DNA of 20,053 nt from an uncultured Lachnospiraceae bacterium (lineage in GTDB: Bacteria > Bacillota > Clostridia > Lachnospirales > Lachnospiraceae). Each line of letters opens with the position of its first letter. Position 1 is the first letter of the stretch. Below, piece after piece: positions 7,131 through 14,589 of this stretch. The DNA lies in assembly GCA_934351925.1 (NCBI GenBank), contig CAKRJT010000039.1, forward strand, positions 1 through 20,053, read 5' to 3'. The notes beneath the pieces are model-generated. The model did no database searches and was not told where the DNA came from. It saw only the letters and a list, made by a program, of their open reading frames with translations. The position numbers and the translations under genes were made by a program.

Positions 7131-8275
7131 TACGCGAACGCCTTTTCCAAATCTGCAATAAGATCCTCAATATCCTCAATTCCAACCGACAGTCTGAGCA
7201 GGCTCTCCGTAATTCCATTTCTCTCCTTTACCTCCGCCGGTACATCCGGATGTGTCTGAAGCGTCGGATATGTGAGAAGTGTTTCCACACCTCCAAGGCT
7301 CTCGGCAAAGCTTATAAGCTTCACGCTGTTCAGAGCCTTCACCGCACTCTCCTTCGACTCCATCTCAAAGGAAATCATGCTTCCGAAGCCCCTTGCCTGC
7401 TTCTTCATAATATCATGCCCCGGATGATTTTCAAAGCCCGGATAGTACACCTTCTTAACCTTCGGATTAGCCTTAAGCCACTCCGCCAGCTTAGCCGCAT
7501 TGACCTGCTGCCTCTCCATGCGGATTCCAAGTGTCTTTATTCCCCTGAGAACAAGCCAGCTGTCAAACGGCGAAAGATTCGCTCCTGTCGTCTTAGAGAC
7601 ATACAGTATCCTCTCAGCCAGAGCCTCATCCTTCACAACAACGAAGCCTGAGAGTGTATCATTGTGACCACACAGAAACTTAGTTCCGCTGTGAACCACA
7701 ATATCCGCACCAAGCTCAAGCGGATTCTGAAGATAGGGTGACAAAAATGTATTGTCCACGATGAGAAGTATGCCATGTTTTTTGGTAATCTCTGCAACCT
7801 TTGCAATGTCCGTCACATTCATCATAGGATTGGTCGGTGTCTCGATATACACTGCCTTTGTCTCAGGGCGGATATACTTTTCCACGTCCTCCCTGCTTGT
7901 GTCAACATACTCCACCTCATAACCGTTTTTCCTGGAAATATTGTCAAATAATCTCACACTTCCGCCATAGAGGTCATCACCTGCTATTATATGGGCACCC
8001 TGTGAAAATATCTCCATCGCAACTGTTATCGCCGCCATTCCTGAGGAAAATGCGTAAGCATGTGTCCCCTTTTCAAGTGATGCAACCACGCTCTCAAGCT
8101 GGCTTCTTGTCGGATTGGAAAGTCTGCTGTAATCATAGCCGGAGCTTACGCCAACCTGCGGATGCTGGAATGTCGCTGTCTGGTAAATCGGATAGCTGAG
8201 TGCTCCGTAGTGCTTCTCGTCCCCCTGCTCTCTTTCCTCTCCGTATATACATCGTGTATTTATTCCATAACCCAT
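7130..8275 (-). CDS. Cys/Met metabolism PLP enzyme (cystathionine gamma-synthase / gamma-lyase type)
   Basis: 381 residues. Cofactor residues: Y49 and R51 in YDYSRLSNPTR, SSGMAAI at 77-83, D174 in IVDNTFLSP, and Schiff-base K199 in VVHSGTKFLCGHNDTLSG. The C-terminal part includes SLGGVETLLTYPTLQTH, typical of the trans-sulfuration family. Whether it acts as cystathionine gamma-synthase (metB), gamma-lyase or a methionine gamma-lyase-type C-S lyase cannot be decided from sequence. The start at 8273-8275 follows GAAAGGAGAAGCTACA; the frame to 8356 would overlap the upstream gene. It lies 37 bases after the M20 amidohydrolase and is almost certainly cotranscribed with it. Context suggests sulfur amino acid scavenging. 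Confidence 0.9.
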   Translation of the reverse strand: MGYGINTRCIYGEEREQGDEKHYGALSYPIYQTATFQHPQVGVSSGYDYSRLSNPTRSQLESVVASLEKGTHAYAFSSGMAAITVAMEIFSQGAHIIAGDDLYGGSVRLFDNISRKNGYEVEYVDTSREDVEKYIRPETKAVYIETPTNPMMNVTDIAKVAEITKKHGILLIVDNTFLSPYLQNPLELGADIVVHSGTKFLCGHNDTLSGFVVVKDEALAERILYVSKTTGANLSPFDSWLVLRGIKTLGIRMERQQVNAAKLAEWLKANPKVKKVYYPGFENHPGHDIMKKQARGFGSMISFEMESKESAVKALNSVKLISFAESLGGVETLLTYPTLQTHPDVPAEVKERNGITESLLRLSVGIEDIEDLIADLEKAFA

Positions 8276-8312
8276 TGTAGCTTCTCCTTTCAGACAATCT
8301 TTTTTCCTAATG

Positions 8313-9665
8313 TCACTCCTCCGTATCAAAATGCGGCTCCCCGCCCGTCTTGACATTTATCATCGACTCCATAAAATCAATATACTCCTGCTTTGTGAAA
8401 ACAGGCTTATAGTCATCGACAAGTCTTTTTGCCGCCTCAGCGCCGCCCTTTAAGAATCTGTAGGCTGTGAGCGCGAATATCTTGGCAGTCACTATGTAGG
8501 CAAGTTCCTCGTCATTGATATCAAAATCAACGCTGTGAAGTCCGCTTCCAACTGCTCCACCTGTATTAAACGTAAAAACCGGCTGAATATGCTGTACATC
8601 ACCGACATCTGTTGAACCTCCGCTTGGCTTATTAGTCCCATCAAAAACATTTACATTGTACTTATCTCCTGCTGCAAGACGTGCCGCCTCGACAAGCTCA
8701 TCCGGAGCATCAACCGGAATTGTCGGAAGATATCCGGGCATTGTCTCTATCTCGACCTGTGCTCCCACCGCAACAGCACCCGCTAAGAATGCTCTGTCCG
8801 TTTTCTCTGAAGCGTCCAGAATTGCCTCCGTGTTGTTCGCCCTCACAAGAGTCTCAATAACCGCCTCATTCGGGATGACATTTACAAGGTCGCCGCCCTT
8901 TGTCATAATCGGATGAACCCTGACTGTATCTTTATCCTGAAATGTCTCTCTCTGGTACTGAAGCGCTGTAAGACCGATGGACGCTGCATTAAGTGCGTTC
9001 ACTCCAAGGTGCGGGCTTCCTGCGGCATGTGCCGCCTTGCCTTTGTAGCGGATGACCTTGCTCACAAAGCCGTTTCCGCTTCCTTTTCTTATCACAACTT
9101 CATTTCCTATTGCTGTATGATGTGCAAGATTTATGTCGATATCATCAAAGGCACCAATCCTTATCAGCTCGCACTTGCCACCGCCGTATCTTATTTTGCC
9201 CTCGTTCTTGAGCTTATTCTTGAACTCAATCTCACCGTACTCCTCAGCGGGAACCGCGAAGAAAACCACCTGACCATCAAGTGCCTGTGCAATCTCCTTG
9301 TCTGCAAGCGCGATTGCCGCACCTACAACTCCGGCAAGCTGGCTGTGATGTCCACAGCAGTGTGCACCGTCCGTATCCTTATTTGCGTATTTATGCTCCG
9401 GTATCCTGAGTGCGTCCAGCTCACCTATAAGTGCAAGACTCACATTATCCTTCTTATCCTGATTGAGGTAGCCCTTAACGCCTGTTACCGCAAGCCCCTC
9501 CTTCGTCTCAAGCCCAAGAGCCTTTAACTCATCCGCAAATTTTCCTGCTGTACGGAACTCCTTGTAGCCAAGCTCCGCATGTGTGTATATGTCCCTCGCG
9601 AAATCCACGATTTTTTCCCTGTTGTCATCAATGATTTTAATTATCTTCTCTTCTATTTTATCCAT
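8313..9665 (-). CDS. M20-family amidohydrolase / peptidase
   Basis: 450 residues, cytoplasmic. Likely metal ligands: H102, C104 and H106 in AHCCGHHSQLAG, E141-E142 in VPAEEYG, H182/H183 in LAHHTAIGNE, and H377 in GLHSVDF. GELDALRIPEHK carries the family Asp. The lid/dimerisation domain is centred on KAAHAAGSPHLGVNALNAAS (about 210-229). The Cys-containing metal site is characteristic of M20D amidohydrolases (HipO, YxeP, AbgB, IAA-amino-acid hydrolase), which cleave N-acyl amino acids. GAAAGGAAAATTGT precedes ATG. It lies 91 bases after metQ and 37 before the PLP gene, so its likely substrate is an N-acyl or peptidyl sulfur amino acid delivered by MetNIQ; that is inference. Confidence 0.88.
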   Translation of the reverse strand: MDKIEEKIIKIIDDNREKIVDFARDIYTHAELGYKEFRTAGKFADELKALGLETKEGLAVTGVKGYLNQDKKDNVSLALIGELDALRIPEHKYANKDTDGAHCCGHHSQLAGVVGAAIALADKEIAQALDGQVVFFAVPAEEYGEIEFKNKLKNEGKIRYGGGKCELIRIGAFDDIDINLAHHTAIGNEVVIRKGSGNGFVSKVIRYKGKAAHAAGSPHLGVNALNAASIGLTALQYQRETFQDKDTVRVHPIMTKGGDLVNVIPNEAVIETLVRANNTEAILDASEKTDRAFLAGAVAVGAQVEIETMPGYLPTIPVDAPDELVEAARLAAGDKYNVNVFDGTNKPSGGSTDVGDVQHIQPVFTFNTGGAVGSGLHSVDFDINDEELAYIVTAKIFALTAYRFLKGGAEAAKRLVDDYKPVFTKQEYIDFMESMINVKTGGEPHFDTEE

Positions 9666-9756
9666 ACAATTTTCCTTTCACATTTCTTATATGCTGTGGA
9701 GTAATTGTCAAACTTAAAACCTTAAATTTGCAGCCGGTAAATTTTTCGGTTCACCT

Positions 9757-10596
9757 TTAGTACTCCGGTATTGACCACAGATTTCTGTACTCGCTCTCAT
9801 TGTTAGCTTTCAGCCAGTCTGTAAACTCCTTAGACTGGTATGCCGCAACAATATCCTTAGCCCACTGTGTATCCTTGTCGGCATCCTTTACCACAACCTG
9901 AAGCCAGAAATTATCTGTCAGATTCTCATTAAAAAGTGCTGTTGAAGGGTCAATGCCGGCATTGTAGACAATACTGCCTGTTATAATACCATAGTCGTAA
10001 TCTGCAAGTGTAGTGGCAATTATATTTGTCGCAATATCAAGAAATTCAAGGTTGTATGGGTTCTCAGCAACATCCTCCGGACTTGCTGTGGCGTAGTCTG
10101 TTCCTTCCTTTAACTTTATCCAGCCGATGTCCTGCAGCATTACAAATGCTCTAGCCATATTTCCTTCATCCTGCGGAACTGCTATCTTCATGCCATCGGA
10201 AATCTCATCAAGCGATGAATGTGTCTCCGAAAAAATAGAAGCCGGAACAGTAGGTATCGGTGTAAGTGCAACAAGATTTGAATTGTAGCTCTTGTTAAAT
10301 GCATTCATATAAGCTATATGCTGCTCAACTGAGAAATCGACATCCCCATCTGCGATCGCCTCATCCGCATATTGAAGTGAAAGCTCTGACACCTTAAATG
10401 TATATCCCTGCTTTTCAAGTATTGGGATTATATGCTCCTCGAACAATATTGTATATGGACCTGAGCCCTTCGCATATGTAAGCGCCTTCTTCTCCTCACC
10501 CGCTGATGAATTCTCCTTTTTACCACAGCCTGCTGCAAGTACTGCTGTTAACACTGCTAATCCAATCACTGCCAATCTCTTTCCAAACTTTCTCAT
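9757..10596 (-). CDS. metQ: MetQ-type methionine-binding lipoprotein (NlpA family)
   Basis: 279 residues. Lipoprotein signal peptide: positive MRKFGKRLA, hydrophobic core, lipobox LAAGC with lipidated C24. The mature part has the NlpA/MetQ pattern: FEEHIIPILEKQGY, VDFSVEQHIAYMNAF, ALTPIPTVPASIFS, IAVPQDEGNMARA and NPYNLEFLDI. It presents methionine (or a derivative) to the MetNI permease. GGGAGGACGAATT precedes ATG. The 181 bases between metI and metQ hold no gene, only a purine-rich leader in mRNA sense with several AGGCAG/AAGCAG-like steps. The order N-I-Q is the standard one. Confidence 0.93.
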   Translation of the reverse strand: MRKFGKRLAVIGLAVLTAVLAAGCGKKENSSAGEEKKALTYAKGSGPYTILFEEHIIPILEKQGYTFKVSELSLQYADEAIADGDVDFSVEQHIAYMNAFNKSYNSNLVALTPIPTVPASIFSETHSSLDEISDGMKIAVPQDEGNMARAFVMLQDIGWIKLKEGTDYATASPEDVAENPYNLEFLDIATNIIATTLADYDYGIITGSIVYNAGIDPSTALFNENLTDNFWLQVVVKDADKDTQWAKDIVAAYQSKEFTDWLKANNESEYRNLWSIPEY

Positions 10597-10777
10597 AATT
10601 CGTCCTCCCTTAATATTTCCTGCCTATTTTTTACCTATTCTTTTATCTGTTTTCTGCTTGTTTCTGCCTGATTTCCGCATTAATGCTCAGACTTCTGTTT
10701 AACTGCTTTTTCCTTTTTTATAAAATATTCTCAAAATACTCACCATAATAATATTATCATGCTTCCGCCCAATGCCC

Positions 10778-11446
10778 TTATCTTCTGCGCGCCTTTCTCG
10801 CAAAATAGCTTCCAAGGCTCTGTATGAACTGCGTGATTATGATAAGTACAACCACCAGCGAATACATCAGGGTAAAATTAAATCTGTTGTAGCCGTAATT
10901 GAGAACCAGCGCCCCGATACCGCCTCCACCGACATAGCCTGCCATGGCGCTTGCCCCGATAAGCCCCACGATTCCAGTTGTGAGTGAGAGTATCACTGAG
11001 CCGAGCGACTCAGGTAAAATGAACTTAGTTACAAGCTGCAGCGGTGTCGCTCCCATTGAGAGAGCCGCCTCTAAGATTCCGTTTCCGGTATCTAATAGTG
11101 AATTTTCAAATAATCTTGTGAGAAGCGGTATCGCGTTCACCGTGAGTGGTACGATTGCCGCCGTAGGACCGATTCTTGTTCCGATAATAAATTTTGTCAC
11201 CGGCATTATTGCAACCAGAAGTACGACGAACGGTGTGCTTCGCACAATGTTTATTATCACATTTATGATGTTGTACACCACTGCATTCGGATACAGTCCG
11301 CCTTTTCTCGTAAATATAAGAACCACTGCCAGGATAAACGCAATCACGGTCGCGATTATCAGCGATATACCCACCATGTACAGCGTCTCAGCAAATGATG
11401 TGAGCAGCTTTTCATTTGATATTCCCAAAAAATTTTCAAGTGCCAT
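10778..11446 (-). CDS. metI: MetI, methionine ABC transporter permease
   Basis: 222 residues (family 215-225) with about five membrane segments. The EAA loop that docks on the ATPase is at about 126-143 (EAALSMGATPLQLVTKF), and the conserved VRSTPFVVLLVAIMP (69-82) and ASAMAGYVGGGGIGAL segments are present. The start at 11444-11446 is chosen by TGAGGATTAAT immediately before it and by normal length. The frame stays open to 11557, but that extension is the structured repeat, not protein. The SD of this gene is the last part of that repeat (11452-11456), so translation of metI may be tuned separately from metN. Confidence 0.95.
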   Translation of the reverse strand: MALENFLGISNEKLLTSFAETLYMVGISLIIATVIAFILAVVLIFTRKGGLYPNAVVYNIINVIINIVRSTPFVVLLVAIMPVTKFIIGTRIGPTAAIVPLTVNAIPLLTRLFENSLLDTGNGILEAALSMGATPLQLVTKFILPESLGSVILSLTTGIVGLIGASAMAGYVGGGGIGALVLNYGYNRFNFTLMYSLVVVLIIITQFIQSLGSYFARKARRR

Positions 11447-11451
11447 ATTAA

Positions 11452-11593
11452 TCCTCATTTCTGAGCGATTTATCGCGAGGAGGCGATGAGAAATTCGCAC
11501 AGGCGATTTCTCATCTGCCATCAAAGCAATTTGTTTTCGCCCAGAAACAAATTGCATGTGTGAAAAATATGCTATCGAGCGTATTTTTCACAC
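11452..11593 (-). repeat. Structured leader repeat, copy 2 (metN-metI gap), with SD-sequestering hairpin
   Basis: Second copy of the element at 2021-2147. In mRNA sense: H3 (11558-11593, about 14 of 15 bp), H2 (11526-11536 with 11545-11555, perfect 11 bp, identical stem to copy 1), H1 (perfect 10-bp stem GATGAGAAAT / ATTTCTCATC, about 11485-11515), and the SD hairpin: anti-SD UCCUC (11477-11481) with SD GAGGA (11452-11456), stacked on GCGA-UAAA-UCGC (11476-11465). The same 8-base bulge on the SD side is found in copy 1. The SD-to-ATG spacer is 5 bases in both copies. An AAGGAGG lies just upstream (11600-11606). Confidence 0.8.
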
Positions 11594-11612
11594 TATTTCC
11601 CTCCTTCTAATC

Positions 11613-12635
11613 TTACAAGCCTATCTCGGTGTAGCCTACGCCATGCTTTGTGAAATACTGCTGTGCCCCATCAATCGCCTCGACGTTTCCGACTATCTGA
11701 ACGATTATGATTCCGAGCACTCTCTCCTGTATCTCGCTGATATTTGCAAACAGTATGTTAGTTTCGACATCGTAATTCTTATTGACACCGGATAAAACCG
11801 ACTCCGTGCTGTCGCTGTCAAGAAACTTGAGCTTAAGCAGCTTATTATTCTTCTTTTCAGACTTGATACTTTCAACCAGAAGCTCGGGAACACTGTCATT
11901 TATGACTGTCTTTACAAAATTTCTTGTAATCTCCTGCTTCGGCTCGCCAAACACCTCCAGCACCTCACCGCGCTCCACAATCCGTCCGTTCTCCATAACC
12001 GCCACATGATTACATATACTCTGTATGACATTCATCTCATGCGTTATGAGAACTATAGTTATCTTCAACTCCCTGTTAATCTTCTTTAGAAGCTTTAGTA
12101 TCGCCTTGGTTGTCTTCGGGTCAAGTGCACTTGTGGACTCATCGCTCAAAAGTATCGACGGCTCCGTTGCAAGCGCTCTCGCAATTCCGACTCTCTGCTT
12201 CTGTCCACCGGACAGCTTCGACGGATACACGTCCCTCTTGTCGGTGAGCTCGACATACTCTAAGACCTCCTCAACCTTCCTTTTTATCTGCTCCTTAGGA
12301 ACATGATTTAAAACCAGCGGAAGTGCTATATTCTCGTATACCGTCTTTGTTTCGAGGAGGTTGAATTGCTGGAATATCATTCCAATCTTCTTTCTCTTCT
12401 TTCTAAGTTCAGATTTCCTTAGAGCGTTTATATCTTCGTCATCCACCAGAACCTGCCCCGATGTCGGAACCTCCAGTGCATTTATTGTTCTTATCAGTGT
12501 GGATTTTCCTGCACCCGAAAAACCGATTATTCCGTATATGTCTCCGTCCTCTATCTTAAGACTCACATCATCTAAAGCCTTGACCTCGCTCTCCTTGGTC
12601 TTAAAAATCTTGCTTACATTCCTTAACTCAATCAT
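11613..12635 (-). CDS. metN: MetN, methionine ABC transporter ATPase with NIL domain
   Basis: 340 residues. Walker A GFSGAGKST (38-46), Q-loop IFQQFN (Q89), signature LSGGQKQR (141-148), Walker B ILLSDE (161-166), H-loop THE (H199). The C-terminal 75 or so residues (about 262-337: SVLSGVNKNYDVETNILFAN, then IQERVLGIIIVQIVG) form the ACT-like NIL domain that binds methionine and shuts the transporter when the cell is replete. ATG follows GGAGGGGGATAT. First gene of the importer operon, with a good promoter at 12727-12756. No SAM-I (S-box) or T-box motif was recognised in the leader. Confidence 0.96.
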   Translation of the reverse strand: MIELRNVSKIFKTKESEVKALDDVSLKIEDGDIYGIIGFSGAGKSTLIRTINALEVPTSGQVLVDDEDINALRKSELRKKRKKIGMIFQQFNLLETKTVYENIALPLVLNHVPKEQIKRKVEEVLEYVELTDKRDVYPSKLSGGQKQRVGIARALATEPSILLSDESTSALDPKTTKAILKLLKKINRELKITIVLITHEMNVIQSICNHVAVMENGRIVERGEVLEVFGEPKQEITRNFVKTVINDSVPELLVESIKSEKKNNKLLKLKFLDSDSTESVLSGVNKNYDVETNILFANISEIQERVLGIIIVQIVGNVEAIDGAQQYFTKHGVGYTEIGL

Positions 12636-12654
12636 ATATCCCCCTCCATCTGCT

Positions 12655-12666
12655 CTTTCCGGAAAG
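12655..12666. promoter_or_regulatory. 12-bp perfect palindrome in the metN leader, possible operator
   Basis: CTTTCCGGAAAG lies between the metN promoter and its SD. It could be a repressor site or a small hairpin; no regulator is assigned. Confidence 0.25.
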
Positions 12667-12726
12667 CTTCTGCCGCACCTATGAATTTTCTCTTTGAATC
12701 CGGTTTATTGTTATCTGATGTCTGAA

Positions 12727-12756
12727 AGTATAGCAAACCTATAGGAAAAGTGTTAA
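12727..12756 (-). promoter_or_regulatory. Probable promoter of the metNIQ operon
   Basis: TTAACA (12751-12756), 18-base spacer, TATACT (12727-12732). It leaves a leader of about 85 bases before the metN ATG and lies in the gap after the histidine kinase gene. Confidence 0.6.
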
Positions 12757-12827
12757 TACGGTAATTTTATAGTGTGATATAGGATTAAGTTATATCAAAT
12801 CATCTGTTATATCTCAAATATCCCTGA

Positions 12828-13742
12828 CTATTGCCCTTGCCGGTTATCCATAATAGGAAAAACCATCTCTATAATAAATTCATTCCCCTCTATCCGTGCC
12901 CCTATTTCACCGCCCATTCTGTCAACCAGTTCCTTCGCGATGGCAAGTCCCAGTCCGGTTGAGGTTCTGCTTCTCGCCCTGTCTGCCTTGTAAAATCTGT
13001 CAAAGACATGGCAGACATCGATTTCTCCGGTATTTTTTACGATATTGCTTATCCGAAGCACCGCCTGACCGTCCCTGCGCTCCAATATAATGCTTATCTT
13101 TTTCTCCCCGTGGTCGAGACCATTTTTTATAATATTGCGGATGACACGGCGAAGCCCCTGCACATTACCGTTTATGCAGAGCAGCTCCTCCGCAATCTGA
13201 ATATCCGGCTCAAGCTCGTTTCTCACCCAGTCATCATAATATGAAAAAACCGTCTCCTTCAGAATCCTATTAAAGCAGCACGGCGTAAGCTTCAGACTGT
13301 ACGAATCGTTTTTCAGCTTCGTGAAGGTGAACAGCTCCTCTAACATCTCATTCAGGCTGTGTATCCTCTCATGGATAATACCCAGATATCTCCTCTGGTC
13401 GTCCACATTCTCACAGTCCTCCATCAGCTGAAAATATCCGTCCAGGGAGGTCAACGGTGTTCTTATATCATGCGAAAGGTTGGTGTAGGTGTCCGCAATC
13501 AGCGCCTCCTTCTCCAGATAACGGCGCTTTTCTTTTCTCCTCATATCCAGAAGCTCATTTAAAAGGTCAACAAGTCTTCCTATCCCGCCAAAGTCAAGCT
13601 CTCTGCTTATGAGCATATTGCTGTCCTGCTTCATCTGAAACGACAACTGGCGGCAGATGTCCTTCACCTGCCGCACATGCTTACATAAAATAATAGCCTG
13701 CAAAATAATAATTCCCGCTAATATTCCAATGACAATATACAT
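12828..13742 (-). CDS. Sensor histidine kinase with a single N-terminal membrane segment
   Basis: 304 residues. One hydrophobic segment (2-20) and no extracellular sensor domain, then a short linker and the kinase core: phospho-accepting H91 in NLSHDIRTPLTSL, N-box RNIIKNGLDHG (N207), F-box VFDRFYKADRARSRTSTG and G2 box GLGLAIAK (263-270). The start at 13740-13742 follows AAAGGGATATTTAAA and lies one base after the stop of the ABC permease; the frame to 13778 would overlap it. Last gene of the RR-ATPase-permease-HK operon. With so little outside the membrane it probably senses through the membrane or through the ABC transporter, as proposed for intramembrane-sensing kinases of peptide-antibiotic modules; that is inference. 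Confidence 0.92.
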   Translation of the reverse strand: MYIVIGILAGIIILQAIILCKHVRQVKDICRQLSFQMKQDSNMLISRELDFGGIGRLVDLLNELLDMRRKEKRRYLEKEALIADTYTNLSHDIRTPLTSLDGYFQLMEDCENVDDQRRYLGIIHERIHSLNEMLEELFTFTKLKNDSYSLKLTPCCFNRILKETVFSYYDDWVRNELEPDIQIAEELLCINGNVQGLRRVIRNIIKNGLDHGEKKISIILERRDGQAVLRISNIVKNTGEIDVCHVFDRFYKADRARSRTSTGLGLAIAKELVDRMGGEIGARIEGNEFIIEMVFPIMDNRQGQ

Positions 13743-13743
13743 T

Positions 13744-14589
13744 TTAAATATCCCTTTTTCTGAAAATAACGCTGCCAAGCGTTGTCACCACAATGCCGAA
13801 TATAACTGCAACCGCCAGCGATACCAGACATTCCCTGCCGCCCGGCTCCATGCCAAGCATCGCTATCCGCCCGGTAACCGTATACTTGCTTATCACAAAA
13901 TTGTGAATACCGACCTTATCGATTAACCGGTCTATCAGGTAGTACACAAGACTCATCAGGTTCATGGTAATACAGATGGAGATTACCATACTTATAACAT
14001 TGTTTTTGAGAATAACCGCAAGCGCCATGCAGATGAGCACAAGTGCATAGTGGAGTGCTGCTTCCGTGAAAAAATATGCCGGAAATGCATTTAAATTTCC
14101 CCATTCAACTTCCCTGAAATAGATAAAATTTGACACTGCCTGTAATAAAAATACTCCCGCCATCGTAATAAGTGTAAACACTGCCAATGCAGCTGCCCTC
14201 GAGACAATAAGCGCTCCCCTGTTTTTTACCTGCCCTCCGATATTTTTTATGTAGCCGCTGTTTATATCCGCCGTAGAAAATATGACCGCAAAAATCACTA
14301 AAAACAGTGCGTAAAATCTCGACGTCGAATCGGCATAAAACACGTCAAATACCGTAATGCTCTCACCGCGCTGCGTCGGCAGCTCCACATTAATTCCTAC
14401 GTTGACATCTTCCGTTCCCGCTTCGGTAAGCTGCTCCTCCTGTGCCGGATTTTCCGCATTTATCGCATCAAAATCCATTTTAACCAGGGCAGTTGTAGCC
14501 ACTATCACTACAGCCATGACAATCCAGATTACATACATGCTCCTGGTGCAAAACATTCTGTACAAATCCATTTTTAACATGTTAAGCAT
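13744..14589 (-). CDS. ABC-2 type transporter permease (BcrB / lantibiotic-immunity-like)
   Basis: 281 residues. TM1 at about 17-35 is followed by an acidic extracellular loop of about 60 residues (DAINAENPAQEEQLTEAGT...), then about five further membrane segments. FSTADINSGYIKNIGGQVKN is the cytoplasmic motif of this family. The ATG at 14587-14589 sits inside the last codons of the ATPase gene (8-base overlap) behind GGGAGGTGCAGCTA, indicating translational coupling. It forms the channel for the neighbouring ATPase. Likely role: removing a peptide antibiotic or another membrane-active compound; substrate unknown. Confidence 0.88.
   Translation of the reverse strand: MLNMLKMDLYRMFCTRSMYVIWIVMAVVIVATTALVKMDFDAINAENPAQEEQLTEAGTEDVNVGINVELPTQRGESITVFDVFYADSTSRFYALFLVIFAVIFSTADINSGYIKNIGGQVKNRGALIVSRAAALAVFTLITMAGVFLLQAVSNFIYFREVEWGNLNAFPAYFFTEAALHYALVLICMALAVILKNNVISMVISICITMNLMSLVYYLIDRLIDKVGIHNFVISKYTVTGRIAMLGMEPGGRECLVSLAVAVIFGIVVTTLGSVIFRKRDI

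Noticed and set aside
8913..9527. 204-residue plus-strand frame opposite the M20 amidohydrolase
   Set aside because: The opposite strand carries an unmistakable M20 enzyme with metal ligands; this frame has no SD or family motif.
10597..10777. Possible riboswitch or extra promoter in the metI-metQ gap
   Set aside because: Only purine-rich sequence with loose AGGCAG-like repeats; no paired helices or consensus promoter could be supported.
11447..11557. In-frame 37-residue N-terminal extension of MetI reading through the repeat (MQFVSGRKQIALMAD...), with a similar frame in the glgB copy
   Set aside because: No SD precedes that ATG. The true start has an SD and gives normal MetI length. In the glgB copy the same frame runs out of frame past the start of glgB, so it is a by-product of the repeat.
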